From positions 744,001 to 808,000 of the forward strand of contig NZ_JARQWW010000002.1 of assembly GCF_029543125.1 (NCBI RefSeq): a stretch of DNA of 64,000 nucleotides, in the 5' to 3' direction. The position numbers and the translations under genes were made by a program. The notes under the pieces were generated by a model, which was not told where the DNA came from, searched no databases, and saw only the letters and a program-made list of their open reading frames with translations. This DNA comes from Caulobacter segnis (GTDB lineage Bacteria; Pseudomonadota; Alphaproteobacteria; Caulobacterales; Caulobacteraceae). How positions within the stretch are numbered: the stretch's first letter is position 1; each line of letters starts with the position of its first letter. Positions 25,321-33,600 of the stretch are shown one piece after another.

Positions 25321-27726
25321 GTGCTCAAAGTTCTCACGTGCCTGACCATGGAGCACGATCTTCGGCTCGTCGTGGTGGCGGCCGTTGTCTGCTTCGCCGC
25401 ATGCATGACGGCGTTCCGCCTATTCTCGCGCATCCGCGGGTCCCAGGGCATGGTCCGCGCCGCGTGGCTGCTGCTGACGGGCCTCGTGGCCGGGTCAGGG
25501 GTCTGGGCCACCCATTTCATCGCCATGCTGGCCTATGCGCCCGGCCTGCCCACCGGCTACGAGCCCCTGGGCACCCTGGCCTCGCTGATGATCGCGGTGG
25601 TGGTCATCGGCGGCGGCTTCGCCGTGGGCGCGGCGCGGCGCGACAGCGACAACCAGGTGGCGGGCGGCGTCCTGATCGGCCTTGGCGTCGCGGCCATGCA
25701 CTATGAAGGCATGGCGGCCTTCCAGACCCAGGGCGAAATCGTCTGGGAGCATGCGATCGTCGGCGCCTCGGTGCTGTTCGGCGTCGTGGGCGCGGTGGCG
25801 GCCCTGTTGGTCGCCGGCCGCGCTCGCACCCTGAGCCGGCAACTGATGGCCGGCAGTCTGTTCGCCATGGGCGTGTGCGCCCTGCATTTCACCAGCATGG
25901 GCGCCATCACGGTCATTCCCGATCCGACTGTCGTGGTCCCCGAGCAGCTGCTGTCGGGCGGCGTCCTGACCTTCGCGATCACCGGCATCACCAGCATGAT
26001 CGTGCTGGGGGGCCTGGGCGCGGTGGTCATCGAGGCCCAGACCAGCCGCTCGGCTCTGGAGCGCACCCGCCGCCTGGCCAACGCCGCCTATGAAGGCATC
26101 GTCGTAGTGGAAGAAGGCCGCGTGAACGACGCCAACGCCGCGTTCTGCGCCCTGGTCGGCGCTTCGCTCGACGAGGTTCGCGGCATGTGGGTCGAAGGCG
26201 AGCTTCTGGCGTTCGACGGCGCGGTAGGGGCGCGCGACGTGGAGCGCCGCCGCGAAGCCATGCTGCGGCCGCGGGATGGCTCGGTGGAGATTCCGGTGGA
26301 GGTCTTCGCCCGCGTGCTGGACGACGGTCGTCGGACGGAAAGCGCGGGGCTCTTCGTTCTGGCGATCCGCGACCTGCGCGAGCGCCGCTCGGCCGAGGAG
26401 AAAATCCGCTACCTGGCCGAACACGACGGCCTGACCGGCCTGCCTAACCGCAACGCCCTGCAGACCCGCCTGTCCGCCGCTCTCGACCGGGTCGAGGCGT
26501 CGCGCGAAGGTCTGGCGCTGCTTTGCCTCGACCTCGACAAGTTCAAGGAAGCAAACGACCTGCACGGGCACGCCGCCGGCGACGCCTTGCTGGTGGAGGC
26601 GGCCAACCGGATCTCCGAGATCTTGCCCGCGCCGTCCTTCGCCGCCCGTCTCGGCGGGGACGAGTTCGTCATCGTCCAGATCGGCGGCCGCGATCAGCCG
26701 GCGGCGGCGGCTGAACTGGCGAACCGCATTCTTGAGTCTTTGCGCAAGCCGTTCATTTATGAAGGACACGAACTGTCCCTCAGCGTGAGCATCGGGGTCA
26801 GCCTGTGCCCGGACGATGGCCGCACCGCCGCCGCCCTGATGGCCAACGCCGACATGGCGCTGTATCGCGCCAAGGAGAGCGGCCGCGACCGCTATCGCTT
26901 CTTCAAGCGCGAGATGGACGAGACCATCCGCGAGCGTCGCAGCCTGGCCCGCGAGCTGAAGGCCGCCATCGCCGCCGAAGAACTGATGGTCTACTACCAG
27001 CCGCAGGCTCGCACCTCGGACGGCGAGGTCTGCGGTTTCGAGGCGCTGGTGCGCTGGAACCACCCGACCCGCGGCATGATCCCGCCGGTGGAGTTCATTC
27101 CCATCGCCGAGGAAAGCGGCCTGATCGAGGCGCTGGGCGCCTTCGTCCTCAACCGCGCCTGCGCCGACGCTGTCGCCTGGGAGCGTCCGCTGAACGTGGC
27201 GGTCAACCTGTCGCCCCTGCAGCTGAATCAGCCCGGCTTGTCGGCCATGGTCCATGGCGTCCTGATCGAGTCCGGACTGCCGCCGCGGCGGCTGGAGCTG
27301 GAGGTGACCGAAAGCGCCCTGTTCAAGGATTATCAGCGCGCCCTGGACAATCTGCGCCAGCTGAAGGCCCTGGGCGTCCGCATCGCCATGGACGATTTCG
27401 GCACCGGCTATTCGTCGCTATCGACCCTGCAGTCCTTCCCCTTCGACAAGCTCAAGATCGACAAGAGCTTCGTTGAAAGCATCCATCGTCATGACCGCGC
27501 CACGGCCATCGTGAAGGCGGTGCTGAGCCTGGGCCGCAGCCTGGACATTCCGGTGGTGGCCGAAGGGGTGGAGACCGGCGAGCAACTGGCCTTCCTGCGC
27601 GGTGAGAACTGCGCCGAGGTCCAGGGTTACGCAATCGGCCGCCCGGCGCCCGTTGAGACCTTGGCCAACTGGACCAACCCTTTGGCCCGCAAGACCGCGC
27701 CGCGCCGACGCTCTACCGCCGCCTGA
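25321..27726 (+). CDS. MHYT-PAS-GGDEF-EAL signalling protein
   Basis: An 801-residue cyclic-di-GMP protein. The N-terminal ~240 residues form an MHYT sensor: several membrane helices with THFIAML, AMHYEGM (about 125-131) and LHFTSMGA, proposed elsewhere to bind copper or a gas. A short PAS-like part follows. The GGDEF domain keeps the catalytic motif at 445-449, and the EAL domain keeps EAL at 574-576 and DDFGTG at 691-696, so both making and breaking activity are possible. No RxxD inhibition site is visible five residues before GGDEF. The start is GTG 25321, giving the usual MLKVLTCLTMEHDLRL opening. Confidence 0.94.
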   Translation: MLKVLTCLTMEHDLRLVVVAAVVCFAACMTAFRLFSRIRGSQGMVRAAWLLLTGLVAGSGVWATHFIAMLAYAPGLPTGYEPLGTLASLMIAVVVIGGGFAVGAARRDSDNQVAGGVLIGLGVAAMHYEGMAAFQTQGEIVWEHAIVGASVLFGVVGAVAALLVAGRARTLSRQLMAGSLFAMGVCALHFTSMGAITVIPDPTVVVPEQLLSGGVLTFAITGITSMIVLGGLGAVVIEAQTSRSALERTRRLANAAYEGIVVVEEGRVNDANAAFCALVGASLDEVRGMWVEGELLAFDGAVGARDVERRREAMLRPRDGSVEIPVEVFARVLDDGRRTESAGLFVLAIRDLRERRSAEEKIRYLAEHDGLTGLPNRNALQTRLSAALDRVEASREGLALLCLDLDKFKEANDLHGHAAGDALLVEAANRISEILPAPSFAARLGGDEFVIVQIGGRDQPAAAAELANRILESLRKPFIYEGHELSLSVSIGVSLCPDDGRTAAALMANADMALYRAKESGRDRYRFFKREMDETIRERRSLARELKAAIAAEELMVYYQPQARTSDGEVCGFEALVRWNHPTRGMIPPVEFIPIAEESGLIEALGAFVLNRACADAVAWERPLNVAVNLSPLQLNQPGLSAMVHGVLIESGLPPRRLELEVTESALFKDYQRALDNLRQLKALGVRIAMDDFGTGYSSLSTLQSFPFDKLKIDKSFVESIHRHDRATAIVKAVLSLGRSLDIPVVAEGVETGEQLAFLRGENCAEVQGYAIGRPAPVETLANWTNPLARKTAPRRRSTAA

Positions 27727-27771
27727 GGGTGAACCCCAGGGGATGCGGCGAGACATCCCTTTCACGAGCAT

Positions 27772-27803
27772 CCTGTCCCGGGTTACAACGTTTATGGGAC
27801 AGG
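27772..27803. promoter_or_regulatory. inverted repeat before the protease gene
   Basis: CCTGTCCC (27772-27779) and GGGACAGG (27796-27803) form a perfect 8-base inverted repeat around 16 bases, 22 bases upstream of the protease ATG. It may be an operator or an RNA hairpin in the 99-base gap after the GGDEF-EAL gene. Confidence 0.35.
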
Positions 27804-27825
27804 GGTGGCCCACGTGGAGTGAGCT

Positions 27826-29226
27826 ATGCCCGTTTACGGACCCGCCAAGTGGGATTCCGCCCAGTACGGTGTCGGCGCGACCGTCACCTGGAGCTTCGCT
27901 GAAGGCGCCGTCGGCGGTCTGCCTTCCGGCTACACCAGCATGACCCCGATCGCCGCGGGTTTCCGCGCGCTCGTCCAGGCGGCGTTCGATGCCTGGGAGG
28001 CCGTCGCGAACATCGACTTCGTCTGGGTTCCGGATGCGGCCGGCGTCAACATCCGCATCGGCGACGCGCCCATCGACGGCCCGCCCAGTCCCGGGCAGAG
28101 CTCGACGCTCGCCACAGCCCGGTTCTGGTACAGCGGCGGCGAGATGCGGGTCGCCCAAGTCTATTTCGACGTGGACGCTTACGACCGGGGCAATTTCTAC
28201 AGCACGGCCGTCCATGAAATCGGCCATGCGGTCGGCCTGGAGCATACCAACGTCCAGAACGCGGTGATGTACCCTCAGATCACCACCGCCAACCGCGCCG
28301 GCGTGCTGGCGGCCGACGACATCACGGGAATTCAGACTCTGTACGGCGCCAAGGGCGCCTCCAACGCCACGGCGACCCTGGGCTTGCTGCAGCAGAGCTT
28401 CGAGTTCGTGCTGCGTGTAAACCCCGCGACCCTGGCCTCCGCCGGGGGGGCGTTGGCGATCGGACCGATGAAGGCCTACGCCGATCAGCTGGCCGGTCTG
28501 GCGGGTCAGGTGGATCGCGGCCAGCTCAGCATCGCCGACGTGCAGGCCCAGATCGCCGACTGGGCGGCGACGACCACGTCCGTCGCCAATCTGTCCTATG
28601 ACTTCTTCACCGGCCGGACGCCGACGCGCGACGGGTTGGACTACCTGATCAACAGCGCCGCAAACGCCAACGATCTCAACGATCCCTATTACGCCGGCTT
28701 CAATCTGGAGAACCGCTACATCAACTTCGCGGTGAACCTGGGCAAGCTCGGCGAGGGGCGGCTGAACTTCGCCGAGGAGTACGGAAGCCTGAACCTCCAG
28801 CAGGCGACCAAAAAGGTCTATGGGGAGATCTTTGGGGCGACGGCCACCGACGCCAAGGTCGCCAGCCTGCTGACCAATGCCCGGGTGGACTATTTCGTGA
28901 GCTACGGGGGCGATGGGCAGAATGGCGCGGGGACGAAGGCCGCCATGGCGGGCTGGCTCTTGGCCGAAGCCCAGAAGGCCGATGCGGGTCCCTACGTGAC
29001 CGCCAACAACCGCTTTCTGATCGACCTGGCCCAGGACGGCGTCGCCCAGTTCAACGTCCATCTGCCCGACGCCTATCGCGCGGCGTCGCCGGTCGAGGGG
29101 TCCGGCAATCTGGAGATGCACTCGGAGTCCTACTGGAGCAATCCCGAGTTTGACCACGACATCGGGAGCCAAGCTGAGCCTTGGGGCGTTGTGCGGAACC
29201 AGGTCTTCGAAGCCGAGCTGGTCTAA
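27826..29226 (+). CDS. matrixin-type zinc metalloprotease with RsaA-like surface domain
   Basis: A 466-residue protein with two parts. Residues 1-175 form a matrixin/serralysin catalytic domain with the zinc motif HEIGHAVGLEH (130-140) and Met-turn VMYP (Met148). From about residue 185, especially 246-310 (SYDFFTG, GLDYLI, NANDLNDPYYAGF, LENRYINFAVNL), it closely resembles, by eye, the N-terminal LPS-binding region of the Caulobacter S-layer protein RsaA. No Sec signal and no RTX nonapeptides are seen. The C-terminus ends in an acidic then hydrophobic tail (FEAELV), as type I secretion substrates often do. Caulobacter SapA, a surface protease secreted by the RsaA system, is the likely relative; this one is shorter. 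Confidence 0.85.
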   Translation: MPVYGPAKWDSAQYGVGATVTWSFAEGAVGGLPSGYTSMTPIAAGFRALVQAAFDAWEAVANIDFVWVPDAAGVNIRIGDAPIDGPPSPGQSSTLATARFWYSGGEMRVAQVYFDVDAYDRGNFYSTAVHEIGHAVGLEHTNVQNAVMYPQITTANRAGVLAADDITGIQTLYGAKGASNATATLGLLQQSFEFVLRVNPATLASAGGALAIGPMKAYADQLAGLAGQVDRGQLSIADVQAQIADWAATTTSVANLSYDFFTGRTPTRDGLDYLINSAANANDLNDPYYAGFNLENRYINFAVNLGKLGEGRLNFAEEYGSLNLQQATKKVYGEIFGATATDAKVASLLTNARVDYFVSYGGDGQNGAGTKAAMAGWLLAEAQKADAGPYVTANNRFLIDLAQDGVAQFNVHLPDAYRAASPVEGSGNLEMHSESYWSNPEFDHDIGSQAEPWGVVRNQVFEAELV

Positions 29227-29288
29227 GCGTCGCCATTGACGGCGCGAGGGCTGGATCAGACAGTCGCGGGCCGTCATCTGGACCCGTC

Positions 29289-30392
29289 ATGGCCGTCGCT
29301 GCTCCTGCCGTCACCTCGCGCACTTCGCTGATCATCATCGCCGCCGTGGCGGTGGGGTTCACCCTTTACTTCCTGCGCGGAATTCTCACGCCGCTGGCTC
29401 TGGCGCTGTTCCTGGCCGTGATGATCGACGGCTTCGCGCGCCTGCTGAAGGACCGCATCCCGGGGTTCCCGGCGCGCGCGGCCATGCCGGCGGCGGTGGT
29501 CTTCTCGGTCCTCCTTCTGGGGCTGACCCTATGGTTCGTGGCCGCCAATGCGGCGGGGTTCGTGAACCAGTTGATCCACTATGGCCCGCGCATCGACGGA
29601 CGCATCGCTCAGGGGGCGGATTTCCTGGGCGTCGCCGCCCCGCCGCCGGTGCGTGAGCTGATCGGGCGCTTCAATCCGGCCCGCTATATCGGTGCGGTGG
29701 CCGGGGGCTTCCAGAACTTCGCCTCCGACGCGGTGTTCGTGCTGATCTATCTCGGCTTCATCATCGCTTCGCGCCGGGGCTTCAGCCAGAAGGCCCGAAA
29801 GCTGTTCCGCGATGATGCGGAGCGTCAGGAGGCCGGCAAGACCTTTGACCGCATCCGCAGCGGGGTGGAGCGCTATCTGTGGATCCAGACGGTCACCGGT
29901 CTGATGATCGCCGTCGGCTCCTGGGTCGCCATGGCGGCGGTGGGCCTGGACAGCGCCCTGTTCTGGGCCTTCCTGATCTTCCTGGCCTCCTACATTCCGA
30001 TCGTCGGCGGGGTGATCGGCGTGGCTCTGCCGCCGGTCTTCGCCCTGGTGCAGTTCGAAACCTGGTGGCAGGCGTTCCTGCTGCTCGGCATCCTGCAGGG
30101 GGTGCAGTTCGTGGTCGGCAACGTGATCCAGCCCCGGATGCAGGGCGACAGCCTCAACATGGACCCGGTGGTAGTGCTGCTGGCCCTGGCGTTCTGGAGC
30201 CTGGTCTGGGGCTTGCCGGGCGCCTTCCTGTCCACGCCGCTGGCGGTGATGACCATGGTCATCCTCGCCCAGTTCGAAGGCGGACGCCGCATCGCCATCC
30301 TGCTCTCGGCCGACGGCGATCCTCTGGGGGCGGACGAGACCCAGGCCCGGATGAGCCGCCGGAAAAAATCCGCCACGAAACCGTCGTCTTGA
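29289..30392 (+). CDS. AI-2E family (PerM/TqsA-like) transporter
   Basis: A 367-residue polytopic membrane protein of the AI-2E transporter family: about seven membrane helices, with LYFLRGILTPLALALFLAVM near the start and, towards the end, the conserved SYIPIVGGVIG and the block QFVVGNVIQPRMQGDSLNMD. Family members export autoinducer-2 or serve as Na+/H+ antiporters, so the substrate cannot be told from sequence. ATG 29289 is chosen to begin just before the first helix; the frame runs further upstream without homology. The basic tail RRKKSATKPSS is on the cytoplasmic side. Confidence 0.9.
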   Translation: MAVAAPAVTSRTSLIIIAAVAVGFTLYFLRGILTPLALALFLAVMIDGFARLLKDRIPGFPARAAMPAAVVFSVLLLGLTLWFVAANAAGFVNQLIHYGPRIDGRIAQGADFLGVAAPPPVRELIGRFNPARYIGAVAGGFQNFASDAVFVLIYLGFIIASRRGFSQKARKLFRDDAERQEAGKTFDRIRSGVERYLWIQTVTGLMIAVGSWVAMAAVGLDSALFWAFLIFLASYIPIVGGVIGVALPPVFALVQFETWWQAFLLLGILQGVQFVVGNVIQPRMQGDSLNMDPVVVLLALAFWSLVWGLPGAFLSTPLAVMTMVILAQFEGGRRIAILLSADGDPLGADETQARMSRRKKSATKPSS

Positions 30393-30521
30393 GGGTCTTT
30401 AATCTCTCACACCGTCTCCCTATCTAGAGACCATCGGACGTTCCCCCAGGTCCGAAACGCGGATCGGCGAAAATCGCCGAAACCGCACAAGGCGACGCCA
30501 TTTCCCCCATGGCGAGCCATC

Positions 30522-30552
30522 GCGCCGCCGGATTTCCCCCATCCGGCGGCGC
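30522..30552 (+). other. perfect 12-bp hairpin upstream of gdhZ
   Basis: GCGCCGCCGGAT (30522-30533) pairs perfectly with ATCCGGCGGCGC (30541-30552), loop TTCCCCC. The motif ATTTCCCCCAT occurs in this loop and again near 30500. There is no T-run, so a classical terminator is unlikely; it may be a leader structure of gdhZ or end the preceding gene. Confidence 0.5.
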
Positions 30553-30637
30553 TTTCGCGTCCAGATCGCGGCAAATCGGGGTTTTTTCCAATCAGGGGGT
30601 TGTGTCCCCATTCATGTCGGGGTTGATCCCTTTTGAA

Positions 30638-30663
30638 CGCGGGCAAACGCGCCCGCGGGAGGA
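30638..30663 (+). promoter_or_regulatory. hairpin next to the gdhZ ribosome site
   Basis: CGCGGGC (30638-30644) pairs with GCCCGCG (30651-30657) across a six-base loop, and overlaps the purine-rich GGGAGGA at 30657-30663. The best Shine-Dalgarno-like run is 19 bases from the ATG at 30683, which is far, so the hairpin or another site must set initiation. Confidence 0.4.
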
Positions 30664-30682
30664 AGAAAAACGGGGTTACCCA

Positions 30683-33600
30683 ATGAGCGGCGCAAAAGTC
30701 CGCCCGTCAGTCGCAGCTGACTTCGAATCCGATGCCTTGAGAAAGGCCTTCGCCGCGCAACTTGGCGCGAGCGCCCCTTCCGCCGAAGGGTTTCTGATCC
30801 AGGTGATCGACGATTGCGCGCCCGAGGAGTTCGTCGGGCTGAGCGAAAGCGACCTGGCCGCCGTCCTCGCCGACTTCTGGCGCTTCGCCAACACCGACGG
30901 CCTGACCGACCCGGCCATCCGCCTGCGCCGCGCCGTCGGCGAAGGCGGCCGGGAGCTGGGTTACGACCTGCTGGAGATCGTCCAGCCCGACCGTCCCTTC
31001 CTGGTAGATTCGATCATGGGCGAGATCGCGGATCTCGGCTTCACGGTCCGCGCCATGTTCCACCCCGTCGTTGAACTGGCGGGGGTCCGCCGCTCGATGA
31101 TTCAAGTCCATCTCGACCCGGTGGGCGAGGACCGCGAGGAGGCGCTGGTCGCCGCCCTGCACGCCACCTTGGACGACGTGAAGGTCGCGGTTGAGGACTT
31201 CGCCGGCATGCGCGCCCTGATGCGCCGCACGGTGGAGGAGCTCCGCGCCGCCCCGGCCCCGGAATCGGCGGCCGAGCGTGAAGAGCTTGTCGCCTTCCTC
31301 ACCTGGCTCGAAGACGACCACTTCGTCTTCCTCGGCGCCCGGTCCTACGAGTATCCGCGCACCGCCGACGGCGGCTATGCGGCGGAGGAGCCGCTCTATC
31401 AGCCGGAGGGCAGCCTGGGCGTCTTGCGCGATCAGAACCGCATGGTCCTGCGCCGCGCCAGCGAGCCGGCCATTCTGTCGGCCCAGCTGCGCCGTCAGCT
31501 GGAGATCGGCGACCCGGTGGTGGTGGCCAAGTCCAACCTGCGTTCGCGCGTCCATCGCCACGCCTACATGGATTATGTGGGGGTGAAGCGTTACGGCGCG
31601 GACGGCAAGCCGTCGGGCGAGATCCGCTTCGTCGGCCTGTTCACCGCCGAGGGCTATGAGGCGCCCGCCCATGAGGTGCCGCTGATCCGCCGCAAGATCG
31701 CCGGCGTCACCCAGCGCGCCGGCTTCGCGCCCGGCAGCCACAACGCCAAGCGCCTGCGCAACATCGTCGAGACCTATCCTCGGGACGAGCTGTTCCAGAT
31801 GGGCGAGGACGAACTGCTGGGCATCGCCCTGGGCGTTCTGCACCTTTACGACCGTCCGCGCGTGCGCCTGTTCGCCCGCCGCGACCCCTTCGACCGCTTC
31901 GTGTCGATCCTGCTGTTCGTGCCGCGCGACCGCTATGATTCCGGCGTCCGCGCCCGGGCCGGCGCCATCCTGGCCGACGCCTTCGGCGGCCGCGTCTCGG
32001 CCTATTACCCCAGCTTCTCCGACGCCCCTCTGGCGCGGGTCCACTACATCATCGGCGTTGCTCCGGGCGAGCATCCGACTCCGGACCTGTCGGCCGTCGA
32101 GGCCCAGATCGCCGAGACCGCCCGCACCTGGGAGGACCGCTTCGAGGCGGCCGCCCGCGCCGGCGGCGTGGCTCCGGGCGCGGTGGGCGAGACCCTGGCC
32201 CGCTACGCCAGCGCCTTCTCGCCCGGCTATCGTGACGAGAACGACGCCGCCGAGGCTCTGGCCGACATGGCGGTCATCGAGGACATGGCGGCGGACGAGC
32301 CGGTGCGCATCCGCGCTTTCCGCAAGCCCACCGACACGCCGCTGCAGCTGCGCTTCAAGCTCTACCGCCCGAACGATGCGGCCCCGCTGGCCTATGTCCT
32401 GCCGATCCTCGAGCACATGGGCCTGAAGGCCTTGATCGAGGAGGGCAACAAGGTCACGCCGATCGGTCTCGACGGGGCGCCGCGCCCGGTCTGGGTGCAT
32501 GAGTTCCTGCTGCAGGACGACCAGGGCGAGCATCTGGTCTTCGCCGACGCCAAGGCCCCGTTCGAGGCGGCCTTCACCGCCGTCTGGACCGGCCAGACGG
32601 AAAGCGACGGCTTCAACCGCCTGGTGCTTGAGCTCGGCATCTCCTGGCGCGAGGCGGCGCTGATCCGCGCCCTGGCCAAGTATCGCCAGCAGAGCGGCCT
32701 CGATCCGAGCCAGGCCGTGCAGGAAGAGGCGCTGAGCGCCCACCCCGGCGTGGCCCGCCTGATCCTGGACCTGTTCCGCACCAAGTTCGACCCGGCCCTG
32801 GCGCCGGACGCCGAGGCCCGCGAAACCCAGGCCCAGTCGATCATGGCCCAGGTGGTCGAGGCCTTGCAGGCCGTGGCCAGCCTGGACCACGACCGTGTCC
32901 TGCGCCGCCTGGCCCTGCTGGTCGGAGCGGTGAAGCGGACCAACTTCTACCAGCAGGACGCCGACGGCGCGCCGAAGCCGCACATCAGCTTCAAGGTCGC
33001 CAGCCGCGAGCTGGACGACCTGCCGGCGCCCAAGCCCTATCGCGAGATCTTCGTCTGGGCTCCCCATGTGGAAGGCGTCCACCTGCGCTTCGGCCCGGTG
33101 GCGCGCGGCGGCCTGCGCTGGTCCGACCGCCGCGACGATTTCCGCACCGAGGTGCTGGGCCTGGTGAAGGCGCAGCAGGTGAAGAACGCGGTGATCGTGC
33201 CGGTGGGCTCCAAGGGCGGTTTCTATCCCAAGGCCCTGCCGCGCGGCGGCGCCCCGGACGAGACCCGCGCCGCGGCCATCGTCGCCTACAAGACCTTCCT
33301 GTCGGGCCTGCTCGACATCACCGACAATCTCGGCGCTGACGGCGAGGTCATCCGCCCGGCCGGCGTCATCGCCCATGACGGGGACGATCCCTATCTGGTG
33401 GTGGCCGCCGACAAGGGCACGGCGACCTTCTCGGACATCGCCAACGGCCTGGCCGACGACTACGGCTTCTGGCTGGGCGACGCCTTCGCCTCGGGCGGTT
33501 CGGTGGGCTACGACCACAAGGTCATGGGCATCACCGCACGCGGCGCGTGGGAGGCTGTGAAGCGCCACTTCCGCGAGCTGGGCAAGGACATCCAGAGCGA

